Assembly (NCBI RefSeq): GCF_036452155.1 | Contig: NZ_JAWJZY010000001.1 | Length of the DNA stretch: 64,000 bases | Reading direction: 5' to 3' (one strand) | Source of the DNA: Sorlinia euscelidii | GTDB taxonomy: Bacteria; Pseudomonadota; Alphaproteobacteria; Acetobacterales; Acetobacteraceae | In this document: positions 45,465-55,341 of the stretch, in pieces | Layout of the letters: each line of letters starts with the position of its first letter | Numbering within the stretch: position 1 is the first letter of the stretch | Program-made: the position numbers and the translations under genes | Notes under the pieces: model-generated | Databases searched by the model: none | The model's input: only the letters and a program-made list of their open reading frames with translations | Told to the model about the DNA's origin: nothing

Positions 45465-46004
45465 TCAGAAGACGCCGAGAAATCCTTTGGAGGGCGATTT
45501 AACGCGGGTCACACCCTTCGCCGGGTTGCGCCCCATGGCTGAAGCATCCCGGATGCGGCGGTTTTCAGCCTCTCCATCAACGACGGCATCTTGCGGCCGT
45601 CCCTTCCAAAAGAGGATCTGATCTGCGAGGTCACCATTATGGCCCTGCAATTCCTGCCCCTTCTGGGGATTGGACGCCGCCTCATCCAGATTTTTGACGA
45701 GATCACGCTGCCCGGCACTGTCCTGGCTGACGCCGCGACGTAAAGCCATTTCAGGCGCCAGCGTCTCGAGCGCCTGCATACTGGCCGAGTCATTAAGCTT
45801 GCGCCCGCCTTCTCCGGGAAGATTAAGGTCACTCCCCGGCGGCATGGAGAGGGGCGGCTGCGTCGTGACGGTATATTCATCCGGCATGGAGCGCTCCAAC
45901 CCGAAGGCGCGTGACAGGTCAGAGCCGGAACAGCCAGGTAACGCCACCAGCACACCGGAAACAGCAACGAAGCGTTGCACGCGGAGGATCATTTGCTTTG
46001 CCAT
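45465..46004 (-). CDS. DUF3035 family lipoprotein
   Basis: 179-residue lipoprotein: signal with lipobox LPGCSGS, then the DUF3035 core starting at PDEYTVTTQPPLSMPPGSDL (in parts), followed by repeated charged helices. The family is widespread in alphaproteobacteria beside lspA and zinc-protease genes, with no confirmed function. Here it lies 42 bases downstream of lspA and just upstream of mutL, so it shares the transcript. It may be an envelope assembly factor, which is inference from context. Confidence 0.85.
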   Translation of the reverse strand: MAKQMILRVQRFVAVSGVLVALPGCSGSDLSRAFGLERSMPDEYTVTTQPPLSMPPGSDLNLPGEGGRKLNDSASMQALETLAPEMALRRGVSQDSAGQRDLVKNLDEAASNPQKGQELQGHNGDLADQILFWKGRPQDAVVDGEAENRRIRDASAMGRNPAKGVTRVKSPSKGFLGVF

Positions 46005-46046
46005 CGTGTCAAACCTTACGCGTAAGCCTGCGACTCGACAAGGGGT

Positions 46047-46571
46047 TCAGGCATCGCATCGTGCCTGCCGATCTAAAATTAAGCGGTCCAGAATCCATAA
46101 CGCAACACCGACATCAATGGCCATGTCCGCAACGTTGAAAACAAACCAATTCCATCCCCAGGCATGCAGATGGATGAAGTCCACGACCGCGCCCAGGCGC
46201 AATCGGTCCAGTACGTTGCCGATGGCGCCACCCGCGATCATCCCCGCGGCGATTGCGACAAAACGGCGTGGTGTCGTCACCATGACGTATATGAGGACGG
46301 CCACAGCCATCAGCGCCAGGGAACTGAAAATCCATGGCGCCCCCTTCCCCAACCCGCCCAACATGCCGAACGTCACGGCCCTGTTCCACACCATCGTCAG
46401 GTTGAACCATGACAGGATGGGTACGGAGATTTTTCCCGGCAGGTCGTAAATATAGAGAACCCAATATTTACTGGCCTGATCCGCGAGGAGAATGATCAAC
46501 CCCGCCACGATACCGCCCGGAAAATGACGCTTCCACCACGCACTCTGCTGTATCGGCGACAATCCGGACAT
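46047..46571 (-). CDS. lspA: Signal peptidase II (lipoprotein signal peptidase)
   Basis: It cleaves prolipoproteins before the lipid-modified Cys. It has 174 residues and four helices. The catalytic aspartates are in GAIGNVLDRL and FNVADMAIDVG, both intact. The N-terminal LIILLADQASKYWVL motif is also present. Its start overlaps the ileS stop by one base. It would process the several lipoproteins in this window. Confidence 0.96.
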   Translation of the reverse strand: MSGLSPIQQSAWWKRHFPGGIVAGLIILLADQASKYWVLYIYDLPGKISVPILSWFNLTMVWNRAVTFGMLGGLGKGAPWIFSSLALMAVAVLIYVMVTTPRRFVAIAAGMIAGGAIGNVLDRLRLGAVVDFIHLHAWGWNWFVFNVADMAIDVGVALWILDRLILDRQARCDA

Positions 46572-49483
46572 CAGGCGGACTCAGTCACGACATCGACGCA
46601 TCGTAAACACAAATGCGGATGATGCGTGTCCGTGCCGACTTCAGGCAGCACGCGCCAGCATCGGGCACATTTTTCACCGCGCGCAACGCTGATGGTGGGG
46701 ATGCCATGTTGCTCCGTCACGCCATCCAGGGCGGGTGCCTCGTCCGTTGCATCCAGGTAAATCGGCGCGGCATTCATCTGAATCATGATTTCCACTTCAG
46801 AGACGATGGCCAGCTCGCTCCAGTCAACTTCACCGAAAACCGCGTCTTCCTGAGGTGTCAGAGGCAGGCTGACGCACGCTTCGAGGGAAGAACGTATCAA
46901 CCCGTCGCGCCGCGCCACTTCGAGTTCCGACGTGATGACACGCCGTAATCCGCGTAATTTGCTCCAGCAAGCGCCCAGTTTTTCATTGTACCATGACGCA
47001 TCCGGCTTGAAGAAATTCTGGAGATGCACAGACTCTTTGCTGCCAAAACGGGCCGTCCATGCCTCTTCCGCCGTAAAGACAAGGACCGGCGCGAGCCACG
47101 TTGAGAGGGCGCGGTGCAGGATGTCGAGCACCGTCCGCGCCGCGCGACGACGGGGGGAGGATGCGGCATCGCAGTAAATGACATCTTTGCGGATATCGAA
47201 ATAGAACGCCGACAGGTCATTGGCGCAGAATTGGTGGAGGAAGGGGAAGACACCCACCCAGTGATGGGTGCGCACAGCATTGGCGAGCACATCATGCACT
47301 TCACTCAGACGGTGGAGGATATAACGCTCTAGGTCAGGCAGGTCCGCATAATCCTGCTTCTCTTTTTCCGTAAATCCATCCAGCGCGCCGAGCACCCATC
47401 GCAACGTGTTGCGCAGTCGCCGATAGAGTTCGCCCTGCTGCTTCAAAATCTCCTTGCCGATCCGAAGGTCCTCATGACTGTCGGAATTCGCGACCCACAA
47501 CCGCAGAATATCCGCCCCGAGGGATTGCGTCACTTCATCCGGCGCAACGACATTGCCCAGAGATTTGGACATTTTACGTCCCTGCTCATCCAGCACGAAG
47601 CCATTCGTCACCAATGTTTTGAAAGGCGCATGTCCCGTCGTGCCGACACTTTCCAGCAGGGAAGACTGGAACCAGCCACGATGCTGATCCGAGCCTTCAA
47701 GATAGAGATCGGCCGGGGCGTTCAGGCGCTGGCCTTTTAATACGAAACTATGGGTGGACCCGCTCTCGAACCACACATCGACAATATCGAAAACCTGCTC
47801 GTAAAGATCCGGGTCCCGCTCCGGCCCGAGGAAGGTTGAAGCTGGTTCCGTATACCAGATATCCGCGCCATATTTCTCAAAGGCGGCGACAATGCGCGCC
47901 ATCACCGCCGCGTCCCTCAGCACCTCGCCCGTCCCTTTTTCAACAAAGACAGCGATGGGCACACCCCAGGCGCGTTGACGGCTGATGCACCAATCCGGGC
48001 GCTGCGCCACCATGGAGGTCAGGCGGTTGCGCGCGGCGGCGGGAACAAAAGTCACATCCTGCAACGCCTGAAGCGCGCGCTCACGGAGCTTCGTATCGCC
48101 GTCCATCTGGATGAACCATTGCGGCGTCGCGCGGAAAATGATCGGTTTACGGGAGCGCCAGGAATGGGGGTAACTATGCGCAATCGCGTGCTGCGCCACC
48201 AGCCCGGCCGGCACGCTATGGGCGGTGATGGATTTTCGCATGACGCGGGACAGGGCCGTGCAGACGGGACCGGCAGCCTTGAAGACATGTTGCCCGGCAA
48301 AAAGCGGCACATCGGGCGCGTAAGTGCCGTCATCCTGGACATATTCCGTCACTTCAAGCCCGAAGCGACGGCCAAGCTGGTAATCATCCACGCCATGGGC
48401 CGGGGCCGTATGGACAAGTCCCGTTCCCGCATCTGTCGTGACGTAATCGGCAGGCAGCAGAGGCACGTCAAATTCATAACCCTGTCCACGCAGAGGATGC
48501 GCGCAGATAACCCCCTCGAGCAATTCCCCCGCCACATATCGATCAATTTTATATTCGATGATGCCGGCCTGGCGGCTGAAATCCTCAAGACGCGCTTCAG
48601 CAATGAGGAGTTTCTGCCCGGGCACGACCAGGCTATCCTCAGCGCGCGCAACAACTGAGATGACGACATAATCTATGTCACGCCCAAAGGCGATCGCGCG
48701 GTTGGCCGGGATCGTCCAGGGTGTGGTCGTCCAGATGACGCAGGCTGTCTCCAACAATTCCCGGTGGGGGGTGGGGTCGTGAATGACCGGGAAAGCGACA
48801 TAAATCGCGGTGGAGGTGATGTCGTGATATTCGATCTCGGCCTCGGCGAGCGCCGTTTTTTCGACAGGGCTCCACATGACAGGCCGCAGCGCCCGGTAAA
48901 GCGCGCCATTCAGCAGAAATTTGCCAATTTCTCCCACAATCGCCGCTTCGGAGGCGAAATCCATGGTGGCGTAGCGATTTGTCCACTCCCCCTGCACGCC
49001 CAGCCTCTGAAATTCCTTCGACTGTACTTCCAGCCAGTGCCGCGCATATTCGCGGCACTCTGCCCGGAACTGAATGATCGGCACATCCTCCTTATGGCGG
49101 CCCGATTTGCGATATTCTTCTTCCACCCGCCATTCGATCGGCAGGCCGTGGCAGTCCCAGCCGGGAATATAACGCACATCCCTGCCGGACATGCGTTGCG
49201 CGCGATTGACGATATCCTTGTTGATCTTGTTCAGCGCATGGCCGATATGGAGATGCCCATTCGCGTAAGGCGGGCCGTCATGGAGTGTGAAGACGTCCTT
49301 CCCCGCATGCCCGGCGGCAATACGGGCATCGAGCCTGGATTTTTCCCATTGCGCCAGCAATTCAGGCTCACGCGTTGGGAGGTTGCCACGCATGGCGAAG
49401 CTGGTCCGCGGCAAAAAGACCGTGTCGCGATACTGGTCTTTCGGGTCGTGCCCAGATGATGAGCTGTTCTGATTTTCGGGCAT
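46571..49483 (-). CDS. ileS: Isoleucine-tRNA ligase
   Basis: Class I synthetase, about 970 residues from the ATG at 49483; starts at 49495 and 49519 are also open. The HIGH motif is PYANGHLHIGHAL and the KMSKS motif is GRKMSKSLGN. The CP1 editing domain is present (VIWTTTPWTIPANRAIAFG in parts), and the C-terminal zinc site has CARCWRV and CLRCVDVV, so it is the bacterial-type enzyme. No break was seen over 2.9 kb. It diverges from hldD and is first in the ileS-lspA-DUF3035-mutL unit. Confidence 0.97.
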   Translation of the reverse strand: MPENQNSSSSGHDPKDQYRDTVFLPRTSFAMRGNLPTREPELLAQWEKSRLDARIAAGHAGKDVFTLHDGPPYANGHLHIGHALNKINKDIVNRAQRMSGRDVRYIPGWDCHGLPIEWRVEEEYRKSGRHKEDVPIIQFRAECREYARHWLEVQSKEFQRLGVQGEWTNRYATMDFASEAAIVGEIGKFLLNGALYRALRPVMWSPVEKTALAEAEIEYHDITSTAIYVAFPVIHDPTPHRELLETACVIWTTTPWTIPANRAIAFGRDIDYVVISVVARAEDSLVVPGQKLLIAEARLEDFSRQAGIIEYKIDRYVAGELLEGVICAHPLRGQGYEFDVPLLPADYVTTDAGTGLVHTAPAHGVDDYQLGRRFGLEVTEYVQDDGTYAPDVPLFAGQHVFKAAGPVCTALSRVMRKSITAHSVPAGLVAQHAIAHSYPHSWRSRKPIIFRATPQWFIQMDGDTKLRERALQALQDVTFVPAAARNRLTSMVAQRPDWCISRQRAWGVPIAVFVEKGTGEVLRDAAVMARIVAAFEKYGADIWYTEPASTFLGPERDPDLYEQVFDIVDVWFESGSTHSFVLKGQRLNAPADLYLEGSDQHRGWFQSSLLESVGTTGHAPFKTLVTNGFVLDEQGRKMSKSLGNVVAPDEVTQSLGADILRLWVANSDSHEDLRIGKEILKQQGELYRRLRNTLRWVLGALDGFTEKEKQDYADLPDLERYILHRLSEVHDVLANAVRTHHWVGVFPFLHQFCANDLSAFYFDIRKDVIYCDAASSPRRRAARTVLDILHRALSTWLAPVLVFTAEEAWTARFGSKESVHLQNFFKPDASWYNEKLGACWSKLRGLRRVITSELEVARRDGLIRSSLEACVSLPLTPQEDAVFGEVDWSELAIVSEVEIMIQMNAAPIYLDATDEAPALDGVTEQHGIPTISVARGEKCARCWRVLPEVGTDTHHPHLCLRCVDVVTESA

Positions 49484-49674
49484 GATGATCGTCATTCGGG
49501 CAGGGAAAAGAGCGCTCATCTATGCGCAATCGGGACGGTTGTGGTCAAGCCCGTTCTTGTATCGGGGCGCGTCCTGCCGGTCTCGGCGACGCATCGGGAT
49601 CGCCATCATTGTAAAACCTTTCATGCGCCGGCTAAGATCGCAGGTGAATGTCAGGCTGTATTTCTGGAGATATC

Positions 49675-50682
49675 ATGTCGAATCGCATCATTGTCACCGG
49701 CGCGGCAGGCTTTATTGGCAGCAACCTTGTCAGGGCGCTCAATGCACGCGGCTATAAGGATGTGATCGCCGTTGATCATCTGAAGCGCGGTGAGAAGTTT
49801 CAAAACCTTCTTTCGCTGGATCTCGCCGACTTTATCGACAAAACGGATTTTTACGCCCGTTTCCGGACGGGAGAGTTTGATGATGCGGAAGCGATTTTCC
49901 ATCAGGGCGCATGTTCAGACACGATGGAGCATGATGGACGCTACATGATGGCCAATAATTATGAGACAAGCCGCCTGCTTCTTGAGAGATGCGGCATGAC
50001 GGGGACACGCCTCATTTACGCCTCCAGCGCCGCGACCTATGGCGCGTCAAAAGAGTTTGTTGAAGACCCGGCTTTTGAGCAGCCGCTGAATGTCTATGGC
50101 TATTCCAAGCTGCTTTTTGACCGCATCGTGCGTAAATCGCTCCCGGAAAGACGGACACAGCTTGTGGGTTTGCGCTATTTCAATGTTTATGGCCCGCATG
50201 AGCAGCATAAGGGCCGGATGGCCTCGGTCGCCTATCACAATTATCAGCAATTCATCTCGGAAAAGCGCGTCAAACTTTTCGGCGCCTATGGGAATTGCGC
50301 GGCGGGTGAGCAGAAGCGGGATTTCCTGTTTGTGGAAGACGCTGTCGCTGTCAATCTGTGGTTTTTTGATCACGCTGAAAAAAGCGGCGTGTTCAATCTC
50401 GGCTCAGGCGAGGCGCGCCCGTTCAATGATGTCGCGGTCGCCGTCGTCAACGGGATGCTGCAAATCAACGGCGAGGAACCGATGGGCCTCGAAGCGCTGG
50501 TCCGGTCCGGCCTCATTGAGTACATTCCTTTCCCGGAAAGCCTTAAAGGGAAATATCAGTGCTTCACCCGGGCTGATCTGACTGCCCTGCGCCAGATCGG
50601 GTGCGACCATGTCTTTACGTCCGTCACGGAAGGTGTGCAACGTTACGTGCAACACCTCCATGACGCGCAGAACACGCTTTAA
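49675..50682 (+). CDS. hldD: ADP-L-glycero-D-manno-heptose 6-epimerase
   Basis: SDR-fold epimerase making the L,D-heptose form of ADP-heptose for the LPS core. It has 335 residues from the ATG at 49675. The NAD-binding GAAGFIGSNLVRAL and the Tyr-x3-Lys catalytic pair in VYGYSKLLFDR are present. The HldD landmark RFRTGEFDDAEAIFHQGACS region (in parts) confirms the type over general epimerases. It is first in the hldD-gmhB-hldE cluster. The frame opens earlier, but the family start is clear. Confidence 0.95.
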   Translation: MSNRIIVTGAAGFIGSNLVRALNARGYKDVIAVDHLKRGEKFQNLLSLDLADFIDKTDFYARFRTGEFDDAEAIFHQGACSDTMEHDGRYMMANNYETSRLLLERCGMTGTRLIYASSAATYGASKEFVEDPAFEQPLNVYGYSKLLFDRIVRKSLPERRTQLVGLRYFNVYGPHEQHKGRMASVAYHNYQQFISEKRVKLFGAYGNCAAGEQKRDFLFVEDAVAVNLWFFDHAEKSGVFNLGSGEARPFNDVAVAVVNGMLQINGEEPMGLEALVRSGLIEYIPFPESLKGKYQCFTRADLTALRQIGCDHVFTSVTEGVQRYVQHLHDAQNTL

Positions 50683-50683
50683 C

Positions 50684-51234
50684 ATGATGCGGCCTGGCGG
50701 GTCAGATCAGCGACATCATCGTCAGCGTCCGGGGCTTTTCTTGATCGGGATGGGGTCATTAATCGGGACGCGGGGTACACCCATCGTATTGAAGATCTCA
50801 TCTTCATCCCCGGCGCCATCCGCGCCATAACGCGCCTCAATCAGGCTGGCTTTGCCGTCATCGTCGTGACCAATCAATCGGGCGTGGCGCGCGGCTATTT
50901 TACATCAGACGCAGTTGAGAATTTCCACGCCGCTATGCAGGCGCAGCTCAACGAAAATGGCGCGCATATTGATGGGTTCTTCTACTGCCCTTACCACCCT
51001 GACGCCAACCTGCCGCAATATCGCCGTCACCACCCTGATCGCAAGCCCGCTCCAGGGATGATCAACAAAGCCATCGCGCAATTTGATCTGGATCGTGCGC
51101 GCAGCTTTCTTATTGGTGACCGTCATACGGATATTGAAGCCGCCCAGCGTGCAGGGATCGCCGGTTACCTTTTTGACGGTACGGACCTTGACGCGTTTCT
51201 GCGCGCTCTGGACGTGGTTCGGCAGCAAGGTTAG
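50684..51234 (+). CDS. gmhB: D-glycero-beta-D-manno-heptose 1,7-bisphosphate 7-phosphatase, frameshifted
   Basis: HAD-IIIA phosphatase. The C-terminal half is open from before 50866 (VTNQSGVARGYF, FFYCPYHPDA, ...DRKPAPGMINKAI, IGDRHTDIEAA), while the N-terminal start lies in another frame. One extra G after 50743 restores PGLFLDRDGVINRD, the catalytic DxD motif, from the ATG at 50684 (183 residues). The usual zinc site C-x-H...C-x-C is incomplete: only the first Cys-His pair is kept, and the second pair is replaced by YRRHHPD. Other alphaproteobacterial GmhB proteins share such a change. It is spaced one base after hldD. Confidence 0.9.
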
Positions 51235-51245
51235 AAGGGGCAGCG

Positions 51246-52709
51246 ATGATTGATAATTATCATTTCGGGCGTCTGGTTGTTGTCGGTGACGTCATGGTCG
51301 ACCGCTATATTTCGGGCGCCGTCAAACGCCTCTCACCTGAAGCGCCGGTCCCTGTGCTTCTGCGTTCCGGCTGCGCATCCATTGCGGGGGGCGCCGCCAA
51401 TGTCGCGGCCAATGCCGCGGCCCTGGGATGTCAGATCACCCTTATCGGCGTTGTGGGGGATGATGAGAACGCTGAAAATCTGCGGGATGTGCTGCGTGTC
51501 AAAAGCAATATCGACACATCGCAACTCGTGACGGAAGCCGGCTGGTCCACCATCAGTAAAACAAGGGTGTTGAGCGGACAGCATCAGCTGGTGCGCATTG
51601 ATGACGAGCGCGTTGTTACTTTCTCCGACGCGACGCAGGATGAGTTGATCAAACGGACAAGCGCGGCGCTGGAAAATGCGGATGTCCTTGTTTGCTCTGA
51701 TTACGCCAAAGGCGTGCTGACGGATCGTGTCCTGCGCGCTGTCATTGAGGCGGCGCAGGCGCGTGGCATCCCGGTGATCATCGACCCGAAACGCGTCGAT
51801 TTTTCAGCCTATCGTGGCGCAACACTTGTCACGCCCAACAGCCATGAAGCCGCGGCGGCAGCGGGCATGACCGAGTTACAGAGCGATGCGGATGTTGAAC
51901 GCGCAGCAGCGGCGATTTCATCGCAATTCGGGGGCGATGTTCTCCTCACCCGTTCTGAAAAAGGCATGACGCTTTGGCAGCGTGACGGCGTCATACGGCA
52001 TGAGGCCGCTTTCAAGTCGGAAGTATTCGACGTGTCCGGCGCGGGCGATACAGTGCTGGCGGCTGTGGCGGCCGTGCTTTCCGCCGGGCATGACCTTGAA
52101 ACCGCCACGGTCATCGCGACCGCCGCTGCCTCTATCGCCGTGAGCAAACTCGGTACCTCCGTGGTGTCACGGCGGGAGCTTAATCAGAAGCTCGTTGCGG
52201 ACACGCTTGGCTTTGACGGCGTGGCCGATCTCGTGACCGCACGCGGCGTGGTGGAGGACTGGCGTTTACATGGGGCGCGTATCGCCTTCACAAATGGATG
52301 TTTCGACCTGCTGCACCCCGGTCACATTGCATTGATCCGCGCAGCGTCGATGGAGGGCGATAAACTGGTCGTCGGGCTCAACAGCGATGACTCGATCAGA
52401 AGGTTGAAGGGCGCGTTACGGCCTGTCCAGTCGCAGGAGGCGCGCGCCGCGGTCATGAGCGCTCTGCGCGATGTGGATCTTGTCGTTATCTTCGATGAAG
52501 ACACGCCGCAGAAACTGATTGAAACGCTGCGGCCGGACACGATCATCAAGGGGGCGGATTATCGGGAAGACGAGGTTGTCGGCGGCGATTTTGTGAAATC
52601 CTATGGCGGCCATGTCGTCTTGGCCAAAATCATTGACGGATGCTCCACCACCGATCTCATTGCGCGCTCGGGTCAATCCGCCTCCAAGGCGCCCTCTTCC
52701 GATGACTGA
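51246..52709 (+). CDS. hldE: Bifunctional heptose 7-phosphate kinase/heptose 1-phosphate adenylyltransferase
   Basis: Two-domain enzyme, 487 residues. Residues 1 to about 310 are a ribokinase-type kinase (IAGGAANVAANAAAL, IIDPKRVD, the DVSGAGDTVLAA Asp). Residues about 340-480 are a nucleotidyltransferase (FTNGCFDLLHPGHI, VGLNSDDSIRRLKG). It makes heptose 1,7-bisphosphate and then ADP-heptose. With gmhB and hldD adjacent, all activation steps after GmhA are here; gmhA is not in the window. The last eight bases overlap the next gene, so expression is coupled. Confidence 0.97.
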   Translation: MIDNYHFGRLVVVGDVMVDRYISGAVKRLSPEAPVPVLLRSGCASIAGGAANVAANAAALGCQITLIGVVGDDENAENLRDVLRVKSNIDTSQLVTEAGWSTISKTRVLSGQHQLVRIDDERVVTFSDATQDELIKRTSAALENADVLVCSDYAKGVLTDRVLRAVIEAAQARGIPVIIDPKRVDFSAYRGATLVTPNSHEAAAAAGMTELQSDADVERAAAAISSQFGGDVLLTRSEKGMTLWQRDGVIRHEAAFKSEVFDVSGAGDTVLAAVAAVLSAGHDLETATVIATAAASIAVSKLGTSVVSRRELNQKLVADTLGFDGVADLVTARGVVEDWRLHGARIAFTNGCFDLLHPGHIALIRAASMEGDKLVVGLNSDDSIRRLKGALRPVQSQEARAAVMSALRDVDLVVIFDEDTPQKLIETLRPDTIIKGADYREDEVVGGDFVKSYGGHVVLAKIIDGCSTTDLIARSGQSASKAPSSDD

Positions 52710-53876
52710 AACGCCCTGCGGCGCGCCGCTCGCGCGGCATCATTCCGGTTTGAGGTGGCAGGAATGGCTCGTCGGGCAGGCCTTGCCACTTTGGGCGCAA
52801 GCCGGTTTTGACCGGGCGACTTCCCTTTTTCACGAGCGCCTGACATTTTCAGCCGCGCCGCAAGCAGTTCCGGCGTTACGGCTTATGGTGCAGGCACGCC
52901 AGATCGCCACATATTGCCGCGCCGCCGCCGAGGGTCTTTACGGCGACGGAGAAAAAGCGCTGCGCTGCCTTGCGACAATCGAGCGCCTTTATCATCGCCG
53001 GGACGATGAAGCGGGCTGGATCTTCTCCCTCTCTCCAACGCTTGAAGCGCTTGATACAAAGCGGGACCTTTATGCCCACGCTTTCATCATCTACGCCTAT
53101 CACTGGGCTTTTCGACTGAGCGGCGACGTCGTTTATTACCGTAAAGCACGGGAAACCCTTCGGGATGTCCGCCAAATTTTCGCGGATGCTGGTGACGGTC
53201 TGCGTGGCGCTTTCCCCGGTAAAGATGATGTGCGCGGTCAGGACCCGATCATGCATCTCTTAGAGGCGTGTCTGGTATGGATGCCACACGCTGAACATCC
53301 GGATTTTCAGGAACAGGCGGATAAACTCGCGCGATTAGCTCTAACGCGTCTGATTGATAACGCAACGGGCATGATCCGCGAGTATTTCGACGCGTCCTGG
53401 CGGCCTCTTCAGGTGGAGGGTAAAAACCACATAGAGCCCGGACATGTGTTTGAATGGTCGTGGCTTTTGCGTCTTTACGCGCGCCTGACGCGCGATGCTG
53501 CCGCGCGTCGCCCGGTTGAGGACGCCTCTACACGGCTTTTCGAGGCAGGGCAACGTTTTGGACTTCAGGATGGCGGCGTTATTGACGCGATCCGTGAGAC
53601 GGGTGCGCCTATGTCACGGAATATGCGCATCTGGCCGCAAACTGAGTTTTATCGTCTGCTGACGGTGTTGCGTCATGACACCGCGCCAGAAGCGGCTGAC
53701 CGCATGAAAATCGAGGCGGCGATGCAGAATGTGACGAACCTCTTCTTTACCCGCTTCACGACCGGCGCGCCGGAAGGGGGTGGGTTGACCGCATTCGTGA
53801 AGACGGGTCAGGCGGCGTTGATCACATGCCCGCGAGTTCACTTTACCATATTTATGGTGCCGCGACGGCGGGTTGA
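52702..53876 (+). CDS. AGE-family sugar epimerase/isomerase, frameshifted near the 3' end
   Basis: (alpha/alpha)6-barrel protein of the N-acylglucosamine 2-epimerase / mannose-6-phosphate isomerase type. The catalytic-type motifs LYAHAFIIYAYHW, EPGHVFEWSWLLRLYA (in parts) and RIWPQTEFYRLL are present. The ATG at 52702 overlaps hldE by eight bases. The longest open frame ends at 53982 with an out-of-frame tail. One extra G at 53811-53812 restores the expected finish GQGGVDHMPASSLYHIYGA and a stop at 53874-53876 (391 residues). Its coupling to ADP-heptose genes suggests a role in sugar-phosphate supply for the envelope, perhaps at the mannose or heptose level. The substrate is not known. Confidence 0.8.
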
Positions 53877-54043
53877 GTCAACGACTCATTTAGATGATGG
53901 CGGCTTCATCTCACCTGCCCAGGAAAACGGTAGGGCACATCATGAGCGACGACGAATTGGCACCTCCCGGGACACATTTTAAAAATGCGGGGCGCTCCCG
54001 GCGTGCCAGATCGTCTCACCTTTCCAGTGACAAGTCTTGCCCG

Positions 54044-54055
54044 GGGGCGCGCCCC
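54044..54055. repeat. GC palindrome after ribF
   Basis: GGGGCGCGCCCC is a perfect 12-base palindrome in the convergent gap between the epimerase gene and ribF, five bases from the ribF stop. It may help end either transcript. It lacks a T run. Confidence 0.3.
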
Positions 54056-54059
54056 ACCA

Positions 54060-55004
54060 TCAGCGGGGAAAGCCCCGTGCGGTGAGGAAGGCCCGCGCTG
54101 TCTCGGCATCGCGCCCGATCTGTGCGGCGAGGGCCGCGAAATTTTCGAATTTGCGCTCCTCCCGCAAGAGGGTGTGAAAACTCACCTCCAGCGTTTGTCC
54201 GTAGAGATCACCATCAAAATCGAAGACATGCACTTCCAGCTGGGAAACACGCCCATCATTGATCGTCGGGCGGCGGCCGAGATTGGCGACGCCGGCCCAG
54301 ATCGGCGCGTCCGCCTCATCCGGGCGGGCGATCGTCACGGCGTAGACGCCCCGGGCGGGCTCCAAATGTTGGCCCAAGGCGATATTGGCTGTGGGGAAAC
54401 CGATCTGCCGCCCGCGTTTATCGCCCTCTATGACCGTCCCTGAAATGAACCACGGTCGGCCCAGTTCCTCCTCTGCTTTTTCGGGGTAACCTTCCCGCAG
54501 CAGGCGGCGGATGCGGGAGGATGAGAGGGGGCCGCCACGATCCGTCAGCGGGTCAACAATCGTCAGGCCGACACCCCGCGCCTCCAGCCACTGCCCCAAC
54601 ATCGGCACGTCGCCTGTGCGACGATGGCCGAAGGCGAAATCCGGTCCGCAGGCGACGTGCTTCACCCCAAGCCCGTCGCACAGAATATCATCAACGAAGG
54701 ATCGCGGATTAATATTGGAAAATGCTTCATTAAACGACATCTGGAAAATATGGGAGACGTGATGCCGCCGCAGGAAGCGCGCGCGGACATCCGGGACCAT
54801 GAGACGCATGGGAGGGTCCTGCGGGCGGAAGAACTCCCGGGGATGGGGCTCAAAAGTGACAACACCTAAAGTGAGGTCCGGCCGGGCACCATGAAGGGTT
54901 TCCAGCAAATGGACGTGCCCGCGATGGACACCGTCAAAATTACCCAGTGCGACCGCCGCCCCGCGGGAATGAGGGGGCACGTTGCACCATTCTGTTATCG
55001 ACAC
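54060..55004 (-). CDS. ribF: Bifunctional riboflavin kinase/FAD synthetase
   Basis: It makes FMN and FAD. The N-terminal FAD synthetase has LGNFDGVHRGH and the ...GGPLSSSRIRRLL loop, and the C-terminal kinase has RGRQIGFPTANIAL. The frame is open to 55208, but the first 68 residues look random. A GTG at 55004, with GGAGG nine bases upstream, gives a normal 314 residues, so it is chosen. In acetic acid bacteria ribF often lies beside ileS and lspA; here they are on the same strand but 4.6 kb apart, with the heptose cluster between. Confidence 0.93.
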   Translation of the reverse strand: MSITEWCNVPPHSRGAAVALGNFDGVHRGHVHLLETLHGARPDLTLGVVTFEPHPREFFRPQDPPMRLMVPDVRARFLRRHHVSHIFQMSFNEAFSNINPRSFVDDILCDGLGVKHVACGPDFAFGHRRTGDVPMLGQWLEARGVGLTIVDPLTDRGGPLSSSRIRRLLREGYPEKAEEELGRPWFISGTVIEGDKRGRQIGFPTANIALGQHLEPARGVYAVTIARPDEADAPIWAGVANLGRRPTINDGRVSQLEVHVFDFDGDLYGQTLEVSFHTLLREERKFENFAALAAQIGRDAETARAFLTARGFPR

Positions 55005-55341
55005 CCTATCAACCTCCAGAGACTGGCCTCGCCTATGCTGACCAAAATGAGACCACCGCGAAACCAGGTGCCCAATGCGCCTGCGTGACCCCGCGCATAA
55101 TGTGTCCCATTGTCGAACGCAACGCCCCGCATTCGTCGTGCGGCACGCGCGCGCACCGTCCTTTTTACCGAGAGCATTTTCCGAATGGTGAAACAAGGCG
55201 TCGGGCATCGACGGCGTTCGCGCGCCGCGGGCGAAAATTTATTAACAAAAAGATGCGCCATATTTATCAGATCGTCAGATCACAGAGTCGCGGTGCCGAC
55301 ATCCGCCCCTGAAAGCCCCAGCCCGAGGAAAAATAGCGGGA
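55005..55341. other. 337-base gap between ribF and tatA
   Basis: No convincing ORF. It is moderately GC-rich, with a short imperfect inverted pair just after tatA (CCCGAGG...), but no clear terminator. It presumably holds the ribF promoter. No RNA gene was recognised. Confidence 0.4.

Noticed and set aside
53942..54085. Plus-strand ORF starting MSDDELAPPG after the epimerase gene
   Set aside because: Most of it is antisense to ribF or overlaps the convergent gap. No family and no frame support.
54995..55261. Minus-strand ORF upstream of ribF
   Set aside because: Arg-rich, no motif, and it overlaps the likely ribF promoter.
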